Below, piece by piece: positions 47,505-61,405 of a stretch of DNA of 64,000 nt. The stretch is from Tetrahymena elliotti 4EA (lineage: Eukaryota; Ciliophora; Oligohymenophorea; Hymenostomatida; Tetrahymenidae), in NCBI GenBank assembly GCA_000231825.2, contig JH720387.1:1-64000 (forward strand), in the 5' to 3' direction. How positions within the stretch are numbered: position 1 is the first letter of the stretch; each line of letters begins with the position of its first letter. Made by a program: the position numbers and the translations under genes. The notes below the pieces were generated by a model. That model saw only the letters and a program-made list of their open reading frames with translations, made no database searches and was not told the origin of the DNA.

Positions 47505-50500
47505 TCAATATTTTATTAATGATCTCTCTTGAGATAAGGAAGTTCTTTGAGGAAAGAAATCAGTTATTTCTTTGGTGATTGACTCTTTTACATATTTTTC
47601 AATACCATCACATTCATCTAAAGGTTTACATTTTATGTAGATGATGTAATTTAAGTAATTATTTAGGTTATGTTCATATTTAGTATGCTGCTCCCAATCT
47701 AAAGTCTTAGCTTCTAAATCCTCCACTGTTAGACTGCATATGAAGCATTTACGTTTGATGTTTTTCTCATACTTTCTCTAAAAATTTCTAAATTAAGCAT
47801 AAGAATCTACAATCTAGCCTAGCATCAAATCCATAAAAAGGAAATTTATAACAATCCAAAAGCTAACATCATAAAAGAATCTATCCCAATAGATATTTGA
47901 AGCTTTTGTTTATTTTTAGAAAATAATTTAAAATAACTAAAAAAAATAAATTATTTATAATAATTATTTACTAACACCAGGAATAGTTAAAGCTTTATTG
48001 ATACCTTAAGGATTTAAGATACCTTCAAGTAAACTGGTACTAAAGAAAAAATAAAAATCAAAAGTGGAAGAATCAGGATTGACAGAACCAAAACTTTCAG
48101 ACTTAATTAAAGAAATAATATTATAGAATTAATTTAGTGATTAAAATAATTTTACATCAGAGAAGTTGTTAGAAAAGACTACAGCTCCTATTAGAGAGTA
48201 GATAAATATAATCAAAAAGCATAGGAAAGTAGTTTTGATAAGTTTATTTAAATTTAATTTGGTTATTTTTACAACCTAAGTTAGATCTTCACTTAATTTA
48301 ACGATGTCAATAAGAAGAACAGAATAAATAACAATTTAATCTAATGCTACAAAAGTTAATATGAGATAGATTAAATAGTATATGAAATCAAAGTCAAAAG
48401 CAAAAGAAACTAATTTATGTCTTAAAATAGTTGATATAAAATTATTTCGATAGTTTTATTTCAATTCTATATATTTTTGATAAGTGACTACTGGATATCT
48501 TTCTATAGTTACTATAATTATATTCAAAACTGTTAGGATAATATGAATCAACTTTAATACACCAAATATCTTTTTTATTCAATATAAATATTAATATTTT
48601 AAAGAATTTTTATTAAATGAAAAAATAAATTTTTATGATAAAATAAAAAAATAAATCATTCATTACTATGTTTTAGGAAGTGCTCAGAGAAGTACTTCCA
48701 TCTGGATTTATTTACATTTTAAATAGAAAAATTAAATTTATTGCCACTATTAGTAAAAAGATAAAGATATTCAAAGAATTTCTATATTCAACAGCTTAGA
48801 TTATTAAGGAGTATTTAGATAGATTTTAGCAAAATCTCATTTCATGTTAAAAGTATTCACTATATCTAATTAGCAATTTTAAGCGATTCTAATTTTAGAA
48901 TAAATTAATTTAATTAGTCATAAATTTTTTAATTAGGAAAATATTCAACTTTTTTTATTTAGCAAAATTATTTAAGATTAAGATAAATAATACACTTCAT
49001 TCAGAAATATATTAAAAACCAATATTTTTGAATTTTAAATATTAGAAGAGTTTAATAATAGCAATAATTAAACTCAATTTAATCTAATAGTTAGTTTCAG
49101 TTTGTTGAAAAAATCACTGAGTTTTATCTAAAATCTTAATTTGAAAAATGGTAAAATTAAATAACATTAAAATGAGTGACGAAAACAAAAAAATAAAAAA
49201 ATGGTTTACTTTATCAGAGTAATTTACAGCCTTTTAGATAAGGTTTTTTCTGATGTTATGAGTTAAGTATGAAGAGAGTAAAGGAATTCTAAAGAAGAGC
49301 TTTGAAATTTATTTTTCTTAAACAATCTCAACACTGCCTACGAATTGTAAATAGAAGCTCAAACTTTCAATCAAATATAATCTTTCTTTCTTATAATAAT
49401 TTATTTTGTGATGAACTTCTCTTTAAACTCCAATATCATTTACTACTTAGTCTTAATAGAAATTTTCAATTTCATCTTGTCTGCTCTTTATTTTTAATAA
49501 AAAATTATTTAATAGTTTTTAATTTTATATTTTTTATTTACTGATTAGTCATCCTTGATTTCGTTATATATAATGTTATGCAAAGTTGTAGATTTTCTTG
49601 TTTATATTTTCTTTCCTGTCTTTTAATGTTTATAAAGCTTCTTTTAAGCTAAAGAATGAGACAATTTATCAGAATTTGTTTAATTAAAATTCATGTTTTG
49701 TATAGAAGCTTCAGTGCTCAATCCAGAATGTAGTTTAGTCTCTTGTATATCTTTATTGAATTTTTACTTTCATATTTTCTAATTTAAAAAATATTATTAC
49801 CAAAAAAGTCTTCCTTTTTCTTCATTTCTAATAAAATTGAAAGAAGATTAGAGTTCTCTTCTTACATTCTCATTTTCATGTTTAAGTCTTCTTCATTGAC
49901 TTTGTCGAGAATAAGCTCAATTACAATTACAATGTTAAATGCCAGCTTTTTTTCAAAAAATGTTATTTTTTAATGATTAGAATATTAATTAAATGATTTT
50001 TAATGATTAAGAAAATTTAAAAATAATTACTCTCATGACTAATTAATCATGGTAGGTTATGCATTTTTTATAACAAACACTTGTACTGCAAGTGATAGAA
50101 TTTTGATGAGTGCACATTTATTCTTATTAAATTATTTCCAATCTATTTTTTATTTTGTAGTGATAAACGAAGTTTAATAGTTTGATTAGTTTTTCAATAT
50201 TCATTATGGTTATAAGACCTAGTAAAGATTTTTAATTATTTGAGCAGACAATGATAGTTAGAAGTAAGTCTATACAGTTAGAAACTGTTTGTAGTATTCT
50301 GACATCTTTTAGATTTTCACTTTATAGATCTAAATCTGATTCCGTTATTATAGCATTCAATTAAACTAAAAAATGGGTGTTACTTAGAAGCAATTCTTTA
50401 TTTTTTGGGGAAGTACCATTACAAAGATTTTTTAAAGTAGATATGCATTGATTTATAACAAGATAATACTTTAAATTCTGTCCTTAGAATATGTTGCTAT

Positions 50501-53500
50501 TTATTCCTTAATTACTTTAATCAAATGAATTAAAGTATGAGCACTTAAGTTAAGTAAAGTTTGTCATAAAATAAAGAATCTCATTAAGAATGTTTAGAGG
50601 TACATAGGACTAACTTGATATTATGTTCTTAATTTTAATTTAATAAAATTTTTAATAAAAAATACATGTTAAATAAGAATTATTTTACCTAAGTTCTAAA
50701 GAAATTTTAGAATTCTTCATTGCAAAGTTCACATGAATTTTAAATAACCTTGAGAACGTGAAGAACTATTTCTTCCTAGTTTTAAACATCTTTTTTCTTT
50801 TCTTAGAATAAAACATAGTGTTGAGCATCTTAATTTGAAAGATTTTCTATAGCTTGTAAGTAATTTGAGAAACTTTACTTCATAAAGCTCAAGAAATTTC
50901 TAGTTATTTTGATATTATTAGGCTTCTTCAAAATTGCAAGTATTTACGCATGAGAATTTTTCAAATTTAGATGATAAAGTCCATTGATAATTTCCATACA
51001 GCTCAAAAGAATAGAAATATTTTATTCTCTTTTATTCAGGTATTGTTTAACATAATAAGAAAATCTATTACTGAAGTTATCCATATTATTGAATGTATCT
51101 TGTTACTATTGGTACATATTTGATACAGAAGATTATTGCTAAAACATGCTTTAGAAAGAGTTTTTATTTTAATTTGCAGCTTGCTGCTGTTCGATGATGT
51201 GAATATCTGATATTGTTTGCAATATTTAATAATAAAGTTTCTAATTCCAAATCAAATTTTAAGATATTTTTAAGAAAACTTGTGGGTTTATTTAATTTTT
51301 TTACTCTTTATTTTATTTGAATTAAAGACCTATTTATTCTTTTTAATTAAATTTATAATTATTTTATCAATCAAAATCTCATAATTAATAATTTTACCTA
51401 AAGCATTCACAAAAGTTGTTGTTGCTGTCTATTTTTAATAACTTTGTAAATATTGAATACTTTTACTCTATTAAACACCTAAATCTTTAATAAATTGTTA
51501 AAGAATGCTAAAATAGTGAGGATCTCTCTTCTTGAGGATATTTACAAATTACTCAAAATATAGCTTTATCTTCCTTCTTTAATCAGTATCACTGCTCTAT
51601 AAAATTTCATTCATAATTTTTTAAGCAAAAAGTTTAAATGGCTTCTTTTTGCAATTCTCATTTGTAACTTTTTCAAACAAACTAGTGTACTTTTTGAGAG
51701 ATTAAAGTTATTAAAAGCTTTTTTCATTCTCTGTCAATTAAATAAGCTCATTTTTCTATTTTTACAACTATTAAACAAAAGTTATCAATAATATTATGCT
51801 TTAATTTTTTTATTTTACCTTCACATAAACACTCTTGTTCTTTTCAACATATCTGCTGAATTTCTTCAAAAATACTTGTTTATCCATTTTTTAAGCTTAA
51901 TGATTACTTTTAGATCCTTATTATAGCCCAATATTTGCTTAAAGTCCTTCCTTTTAAGTACCTATTTACAAAACTTTATCCTTAACTTCTTAAAAAGGAT
52001 AAATATTTATAAATGCATTGAAAAAGTAGTAAATATCGTCATAATCAACATATGTTTAATCATTAATTCCAAATATCCCTACAGATTTCATCAAATTCAC
52101 AAACTTTGTGATGAACTCTTGCTCATTAATTAAGAATGGATTAGGTTATGTTTGAATTTCGTTTTCTATTTAATTTATAAATCTTAATTCTTCCTTCAAA
52201 AATTCTTCATTTTAATCTAGTGGATTATACTTCGAATCAAAAATCCTTTTGTTTAATTATAGATTATGCTTATTATTTCAGCTAAATTAATCAAAAAAAT
52301 AATATTTTATTTTTGAGTTTGAGCTATTTTAAATTCTAAATTAAAAAATTCTTATTTAAAACCGCCAACCTCACACCTGAAAAAAAAGTAATTTAAAATA
52401 TATTTATTAGGCAAACTACTTTCAATGTTTTTAAATGCTTTTAAAGCTAAAATAAATCATAAAATACACCATTTTCTCAAAATTTTTGGAGTAAAAATTT
52501 ATATAAGATGGGTTTTTTAAAAAGTTTTTAAATTTTAACAATAAGAAGTAAATAAATAAGTTACTCATAGACTTAATGGATGGTGATGTATTTTAAAAGG
52601 ATCAAATTTCTTAGCTTTTCAAGGAACAAGAAGTAAGTGATGATAGAATTTTTTAATTCTTCTTTAGAGGTTTTGTTTTTAGGATTAACTGCACTTATAT
52701 TTTAAGAAACTGATTTTTCCTGATTGAGGTTAATTGCTTCTTTTGGTGCATCTTTAATTTGTTATTCAAGCATCTAATATTTTTCAAATAGATTTTTCTA
52801 TTTTTCAATTTATTCATTAATTTGAACCAATTTTGCTTATCCAAAGCTCTTGACATAAGTATCTAAATCCTCTGCTCTTGTTTCTTTTAACTTTTTTTCT
52901 AAACTGATGCTTGGAAGATTTTAGCTCTAATGCTTGAAATTACTCATATTGGTTCTATTTTTTTTTGTTGAGCATTATATGATACACTCAGAAAACATAT
53001 ACGTTAACTCAGTTAGATCTATCTAAAATTTATTTTATATTTTCTTCAAAATGAACCTGATGTTTTCACACATAATTTTAATCTAAATTATTATTTATTA
53101 TCATTAAGATATTAATTTTAATTGGAATATAAATTTTTGTTTACAGAAAGAAGATGATCAGTGAGGTTTTCTTCTTCAGTGCTACCTCTTTTACTTTCTT
53201 AGGAAGTTTCAAATGCTAACCATTTTCTTTTATTTATCTCTTTATAAATATCTAATAAGATTTACAAAAGACCATCTTTAGAAAAATTCCAATTGCTTCC
53301 TGAATAAAGATAATCCCAGTATTCCTTTTAGGAAGCTATTAAATCTATATTTGCATCCTTTATTTAAGATTTCATTAATTAATTACTTTTTTAAATCAAA
53401 TTACATCTTTATTATTGCTTGATTTTCTAATGAGAACTTATTTCTGCTCGCTTTGGACTAATTTCTCTTCTATCAAATCTTTGATGAAATCTCTTAGCTT

Positions 53501-56500
53501 TTATTGGAGTTTAACTCCATTTTCTTTGTTGTCTTAGTAAATAAATTTATCATTTAGATCGACTAATCCCTCTATATATCTAGAGAATTAAGAAAGATCT
53601 TTAAGGACGACATTGAGGAGTAGCTCATTCATTTCAACAAGAGCAAATCCATTATTTTAATCTTCGTATTATTGGATATAACTTTTTTTTTATAAATAAA
53701 ATTTAGACTTTTGATTATTATTATTATTAAGTTAATATACATCTAAAATAGCACTTTAAACACTTCTTTTTTTATTATGTAAGGACTCTACGGGCTTAAA
53801 AGAAGTGATTTCAAGTCTTCATAAACTATAATTCTTTAGCACTGAATAATTCCAAGCTAATTGTTTTCTGAAAGAGCACTCATCAGTTTCATGATGCTTT
53901 TGTATAAGTAAATATCTTGTTTAATTTTTTAGGCCTCTTTAAAGTGCTTTTAGAAATCGCTTGGAGTTTTATGTTGTTCCAGGAAAGGTTAAATGATATT
54001 TAACTATTTTAAAATAATTTATTAATAAAATAATTAATTTCGTTAATTTCATTACTTGCAATATTAAATTTAGTATTTTTTATTGATTCTCTGGGATTAA
54101 AGTTCCTTCTCTTTTAATTTTTTTCTAAAATTAAACAGTATCTTAAATACATTAAAATTTAGGAGTGTCTATCTTTTTTAGGAAAGCTAATAGCATTTCA
54201 AAAATATGAGTCTATCCTACTTTTGAAATACTTGGCGAAGTTAACTTTTAGAATATTGCTTATAGGTATGGCTTGAACTCTAATTCACTTTGGCATACAG
54301 ATTGAAGAGTTAAACCTATTAGCTTCTAAGAATTAACATTATAATTTATAAGATTTAACAAATCATCAAATCTTGATAATATTTCTTTCTTATTAATATC
54401 ATTATCCTGACAAAATATTATCAAAAAGCTTATTACGCACTCAAACATGTTATGGTAAACTTTCTCATCAGAAGGTAACTTTTAAATAAAGCTTAAATTT
54501 ACAAAAAATTTAACAAATTTAAATAAAATTACATTTAAAAGATTTGCAATAGATTTATGCACTCTAACATTCCTTAAAATATTTTACATTTTGTTCAGTA
54601 GAATAGCATTCGAGCTCTTTCTTTTATTTTTAAATTCTCCTACAATTTTATCAACCAAGTTATTTATTTGCAAGATATTTTCAGCTGATGAATTCTCATT
54701 CTTTAAAGCTTTTGCTTTATTAAATTCATCAAAAAGTAGATTGTTTACTTAGATTTCAAGTTTTATTGGAGAAACAATCTAATTTTCTGAGTGATTACTA
54801 TCAAGCTATTTATAAAGGGATAGCTCATCTTCCCCATCTATTAACTCAACATGCTATATCTCTTCACAGAAGAATTTAGCATGATTCATTGCCATATTCA
54901 TAGTCTCTGCAATATGATCATAAGCTAGACTGATGTTAGATTTTTCTAAAATTAATTAAAAAATTATGAATATAGTTTAGGTATATAAAAATTACCTTTG
55001 CTTAAAAGGAATATCAGCATCATGTTTTCAATTTTATTAGCAATTTATGTGTCATCATCTAGATTATCTTTCTTATCTCCTTCGTTTTTATCAGTAATAA
55101 ACTAGCTGATCATATTACTATTGCTATTATTGATATTGCCATAATTTGCATTTAAACTATTACTATTATTTCTTCCATATGGATTAAGAGCTTAATCTTT
55201 TATTGATTATGAATTGACTTCATTTGGCTAAATAAAATTCAAGAAATCTACTCTGCGTTTTTTATTTTCTTTGACTGGAGCATTGTTTTACTTTTATACA
55301 ATAGTAAAATCCTAAATAATTTACTAGAAATCTTCTCTTAGTTCTCTGAATTTCTTTCTACTTTTCTAACTTGTGTACTCTTGATAAAATTTCTTAAGTA
55401 ATTAGTTAATCTAAAGATTTTATTTTATGTTTAAATAAAGTCTAATCAAATTAGAGACTTCTATAATAATAGCTTCTAATTCCTAATCTAAATCTCCATA
55501 GTATTAAATTTTGCTAAAGAATTTCTTAAGCCAATGTTCTTATTAGAAGAGACTTTTAAATTTACTGAAATTTATAAAAGCTTTTAAAATTTAAATAGCT
55601 TAATTAACTATTTAGTCTATTTTCTCAGTTGTAAATTACCCTAAATCCATCGCTATTCTTGTAACTTGCAAAACTACTAAAACAAATCTCAGCAAAATTT
55701 TAGCATTTTACTGTTTTTCTTACTGTTATTCCAAACCTAAAAATAATAATTATGTTTGTATTCATTAAAAAAAATTATTTTTTACTTAAATTATTGAATT
55801 GGTATATATTTAGTTATTATATCTCCAATTCAGGCATACCCCTTTCCCAAAACTCTTCTAAAATTGGTAAAATATTTGTATCGAAGTTCTGAGTGCTCTT
55901 AATTACATCACTTTAATCTGAAAGTTGTTTAAATATCTCCGCAGTTTTTCTTGATAAAAACCTCTTTTCAATATCTTTCCATATGTAACTAGTTTATAAG
56001 AAAATTTGATTGTTAAAATTTTAAGAAATTTATTTCTTACCTTCTATTTTATGATTTTTCTAGGGTCAGAAAAGGCTCATCATCTAGGAAGATAACTTCA
56101 TAAATCTTAAAATAACTTGTTCTTATGCTGATATTGAGATCAGTTGATTTTAATGCATTAAAAATATGAGTTTCGTTAATACCTAAAGTATTTTTGATTT
56201 AAGTTAAAGATTTTTTATTTCTCCCATTGCATAAGTTTGCTAGCAAAGTCAACACTGATGAAACATAGTTTAAGTAAGGAGCTATACTTTTATTCTTTTC
56301 AGCATCTCTACTCATTTTTTCAAGTTAAAATGCCATTTTATCTCTTTTATTAATTTCTACTCCTATATTATTCAAAGAAGTGTTGCTGTTTAAAAACTCG
56401 TTCAAAGGTGTTTCATGATAAAATGAAATATATGTCCCATTTGTGAAATCTTGATGAAATTATATAATAGCTTTACTCTAACCCCCTTTTCCCTTTGAAA

Positions 56501-59500
56501 ATAATTCTGTCGAACATTTATTTTAATAGCTTAAAAAAAGTTTTACTAATGAAATAATTTTTGAAAAGTAAATTTACATTTAAAGTGGTTTTTGTTATGG
56601 GTCTATTAGAGCTAATGATATAAAATCTATGTAAAAGGTTTAATCTAAAATATTTTGTTTGCTTTCATCTAAGGGTTCAAGTAATTTAACCCACTCTACT
56701 ATTTCATCACCTTAAGCACTTTCACCTTTGAGATTGCATAAATTTTTAATAGCCTCTTTGAGTAATGATCCAACTTCATTAGGATAATAGCGCAGCTAGC
56801 CTGAAAACAAATCATCGTTTTCAAAAATATAAGAAGACCAATTAGAATTTTACTTTGAACCTAAATAGAGAATGTTAAATATTTTTACAGGTAAACCACA
56901 CAAGTGTTTGCTCACAATAAATTAAGGTGATTTTTCATTTATTTTATATCCAACACTTCTATTCATTTTTATCAATTTAGATTTGTCTTTCTAACCCTAC
57001 TAACTCCTGTTACCATGAGACATTACATCTATTAATTTTACAATAAGTATTAACAACTCTAGGACTTTTTGTTCTCTTAAAAACTATTATTTCATCTAAA
57101 ATATTTCAAGTGAATCTACTGATTCCTTCATAAGAAATATTTCTAACTCATTCAAAGCTCTTAAAACATACTATTATTCAGATTCTAGTTTCTTTTGCTA
57201 ATGAACTGCCTCTTAATAAGAATAGATAGTTTCTTCATTTCCCTTTTTATTTAAAAATACATTTTTAATAAATACAAATTAGTAATTTTAAAAATAATTT
57301 TCTTACTTTTAACTTATCTGTGATAGCAAAGCTTTACAAAAAGTAATGAAATTAAAGCAATGTGTTATATATTTATAAGCTTTATTCCAGAAAATCTACA
57401 ACCTTTTTATCAGTAGTTGTAAAGGCATGCAAATATGGTAAGCTGACTCCAGAAATTTTAGGTTGCAAGCTCAAACTAATTTTACCTTTCTCAGGGTTTG
57501 AAGCAACATGAATATATTTTCTCTCTTAATTATAAATTTTAAATGTATCTTGTAAATAGATTTTCTTTTTTTCATTATTTGTTTTATCTTTTTTAACATA
57601 GAAATAGCAATCCTAATCTTTTCCATTCCAAATTAAAGCAAATTTCCCTTGCATTCCTTTATCCCTTGAAAGAAAGAGCCTATTTAAATTTTTTTTTTTT
57701 GAATAAATAGAAATTCAAATTAGAAATTACCCAGTTGCTAAATTTTTTAATCTGAAACACTCTTCACTATATAAATCACCTATTATTTTAATAATCTTTG
57801 TTTTTAATTTTTTTCAATTTCAATCAATTTACCTCCTGTAAAATGATCTTTCCTTTGAATTTCCCAAAATGAGTAAGATGAGTTTGTATTTTCAGAATCA
57901 TAAATAGCTTCAAAATTTTCAGGAGAAGAAACTTTATTTTAATCCAAAAATCTCAAAGTGAAAAGTTAATCACTAAGACCAGAATAGACTTCATCATGAC
58001 TGTGCTGAATTCTACAATTTTTTGTTTAAATAAATCTTGAAAGCTTTTTTTCTGAAACACTCAAAAAAGCTCCTGAATCAAGATGTTATATTTTAATTAT
58101 ATCTCCTGTTTTGAAAGCAATACCCTCTTCTGCCTAATCAATAGATTATTCTAAAGACTCTCTGCTAATATAGCATTTAACCTGAAAATAATTTTGTAAT
58201 TTATCTAAAAAATTATTTTTAAAAATATACTTTAAATTTAGTTTATTCTTCACTAGCATTAATATGTATTCTATTTTATTCACTGCCTCTAAATGGACTG
58301 GGCTATATTGAGACATTATTTTATAAAAACCCTATATTACCTTATTGTGTATCCTTTTTTATTTTCAATAATAATATCTTAAATTTTCTTAATCACAGAA
58401 AAATCATAATGATTTTTAATTTATAATTTTTAAAAGATAAAAAGTTACTTTAGTCATTTTATTTGCAAGTGATACATTTAAGAAAAATTAACTATTTTTT
58501 ATTTCCTGTATATTTATTACATCAGAATCAAATATTTTATCTCCAACTCTACGACTGTAGTCGTTAGGAAGCATTCTGAATATAGAGTATTAATTAGGAA
58601 ATTTCTCTAAAGTACATTAAATGCATCCGTTTTTTTTAGCAGGTTTCTAAGGATTGAAAGTTAAAAACATTTTAGAGTATTAATGATAAAGCATAACTTA
58701 TTTTCCATATACAAGAAGATCCCCATCATCTTCTTTGGAATGATTTTTATCATTTAATTATTATTCAAAAATTTAAAGCTTTTTGTTTCTTTAAAAGCTA
58801 TCTTCATCTTTATCATTTAAGTCTAGTGATAATAAACTCTAGCCTTTCTTTTATACTGAACTATAATTATTATGTTTTTTTATTTCTAGAACTTATCTCG
58901 GGTTTAAAATTTAAAAAAGGCATCTTCTAAAATTAGCAACTGGATTGTCAAGTGATTCGACTTATTCACTAATACACTCAAGCTAATTTCTTGTATTTGT
59001 TATAACTAAAAAGCTTTTTAATTCTTACCTATCTGCCTATTTTGATAAAAAAAATAAATTAGTAAGCATTTTTACCAAGTAAACTTAAATTAGGGAATTG
59101 TGAAAGAAATGAATTGAATCTATTTAATAAAGAATATTTAAGCTCAAATATATTAGCTTGAAAACAATTTTAATTTTTAATGAAAACCATAAGAAAATAA
59201 GACATTAAAATTGAATTAAAGGGTTCTCTCATAAGAGTATATAATTAGCTGATATTTTAGGAATCATTTAAAAAAAAGTTTTTCTCTTATTGATTCAAAT
59301 AATTTAGATTGAGTTTCACAATAGGATATCTAAAAATTTAATTTAATCAGCTAATAGGTCTTATTGTAAATTATTTTATAATTGGTATTTATTTTATGGA
59401 TTACTATTGAGCTTTAGATTTGAAGAAATTTCATATTTAAGCTGTAGTTTAAGAGTAACTTGTGGCTTGAAAACAATTTTAATTCATTAATTACTCAATA

Positions 59501-60359
59501 TTACCAAAAATATCATCTATTTTATTTACTCGGCATCTTACTTTAAAATTATTTGATAAATCATTTTCATTATAAAAATTATTTTCTTTTAATATAAATA
59601 ATTTAAATTCCTTTTAATAATCGAATATATAAAAAGTTTTATAATCCAATTCAATAAGCTAATAAGTCTTCTTGTAAATTATGTTTAATATTTATTTATT
59701 TTGAAGTGTATTGATGAATATTAAACATTAGAATTGTAAATTACCTCTTTCTTACTTTCATGCTTAAATTTCAAATAGACTATATCATTAAATTGTAATG
59801 TTTTGAAAGCCTTTTCAGTATAGTTGTCCATTCCATCTTAATAATTAAAACTACTGAAATAAAGGTTTGGAGATTATGATTAAGCGCTTTCTAAATTGAG
59901 CTAACGAAATTTTGATAAACCTTTGCTATTAATTTTTTAATTATCTACAGCTTATATTATTTCTTATGGTTCATCAATAATTTAATCCATCATATCAGAT
60001 TACTACTCATTTATGTAACTCTATATCAGTTAAGGCTAAATGTTAGCTAATTTACTGGTTTTGTATGAAAACTAAGATTAAATATTTTAAGGAGACTTAG
60101 TTTCTGTATTTCCTAACCCTCTTGGAGTTTTTATTTGATCAGATATGTTTTTGCTGTCATTATAAACTTCTTCCTTAATTGTGGATTAAATTTTTTAAGT
60201 TTAAATTTCACTTTCTTCTTGTTATTTTTCTTCATATTAATCCTATCCGCTAAATAGAGATTTAACATAATATCGCTTAAGTAATTTATCAAGCTGCTTA
60301 AATCCACTTTCGATTTAAGTTCTATACATCCAGCCTATATTCAAACTAGTTTCGCTCAT
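47505..60359 (-). CDS. ITPR: IP3-receptor-type calcium-release channel
   Basis: A long multi-intron gene from ATG at 60359 to TGA at 47505; I did not place every intron. Exon 1 (60359-59745, 205 codons) is a low-complexity N-terminal extension. Then come the family landmarks in order. N-terminal suppressor-like domain: NPVANFRRCLFQILNPR, then LVYGKQVMLYHQYSKMFLTF and PNQYSIFRMLPNDYSRRVGD, about 59050-58500. MIR region: KTGDIIKIQHLDSGAFLSVS and YSFWEIQRKDHFTG, about 58200-57840. A long helical RIH-type middle follows, then the C-terminal membrane channel (FWIVINFLFMDLMLGQIVDS) and a cytoplasmic Cys2-His2 end (KRKCFICSLTVEDLEAKTLD, then WEQHTKYEHN). IP3 receptors are tetrameric intracellular channels releasing stored calcium. 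The GGGVGD-type selectivity filter is missing; LLEGILNPQGINKALTIPG stands there. Ligand binding cannot be judged from what I read. Confidence 0.85.
59120..59720 (-). repeat. Tandem duplication around exon 2 of the channel gene
   Basis: Two same-orientation units of about 310 bp are recognisable, each with GCTTGAAAACAATTTTAATT at one end (about 59158 and 59466) and AAT(A/C)AGCTAATAAGTCTT-like sequence at the other (59351-59372 and 59657-59678). On the minus strand both encode a KTYQLI start, but only the unit nearer exon 1 continues as a plausible exon (KTYQLIELDYKTFYIFDY). The other runs into TGA. It looks like an exon duplication whose second copy has decayed within an intron. Confidence 0.55.
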
Positions 60360-61405
60360 CTTTTTTGCTTAAATATAGTAAAATAAACTTCCTTGATCTT
60401 ATTGAAGTAATTTAAATTTTTTAGAGGCTATTCAATCTATTTCCTACTTATCAATTGGTAGGATAATGTAATTAATATATTGTTTAGAGTTTAATAGAGA
60501 ATCTATATTAATTAATTCATTTATTTTTTGAAAATATCTAATTTTAAAATTGATTAACAAATAGTTATAATACGCAAACATCAACATTAAATCTTAATAA
60601 TCAAATTTGATTAAATTAACTTTACTTACTCTATTTCAAAATAATCACATTTACCTACATAAAATGTAACTTCTAATTTAGGAAGCCATTTTAGTCCTAA
60701 ATAAGTATTATTATTAAAATATTATTTTTTATTTGCTTTAGACTTTCTTCTCTGATAAAAATAATTATAATAAGAGATGATCTTAGAAATTTGACAAAAA
60801 ATATTTTTAAAGAACCCCAAATTTTAAGAAATAAGGTGATATCATTGAATATTTTATATTTTTTGATGCACAACCAAAATAAAAATGAAGATAAAATATT
60901 TTGAATTGAAAATTAATCATAAAAAAATATAAATTAGACAAGCTTTTGAGTCTATCATTTCAAATAAGAAACAAATTAAATCAAAAAATAATTTCTTGAT
61001 GAAGAAAGCTAAATATGTTTGATCCATTTTTTTTAAAACTTTAAATAATTATGAAAAATAGGGGTAAATATCCAATTTTTAATTCAGAACTTTCAATTAA
61101 AAATATTTTTTCAATAATAAAAATTATTTTTCTTATTTGTATCAATAAATATATTAATATTTTACTAATTACACAATTAAATTATAATTTATTGTAATAA
61201 TATGAATCCTTACTTTCAAACAAAACTAAAAATAAAAAATTTTGTATTTATTTTTTTGTACTAATAATAGTAACTAATAATCTCTAAAATAAAATTTAAC
61301 AACATAAAATTAATTATTGCTGTTTGTTTTAAAATTGCTTAATTATTATTCTTAAAAGCAAAAAGTAATAAAAATTATTTAAATTCATAATTGAAGAATT
61401 GCAAA
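60360..61405. other. AT-rich region between the two channel genes
   Basis: Separates the 3' end of the upstream paralogue from the start of the downstream one (both minus strand). It should include the promoter of the 47505-60359 gene. Nothing else recognised. Confidence 0.55.
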
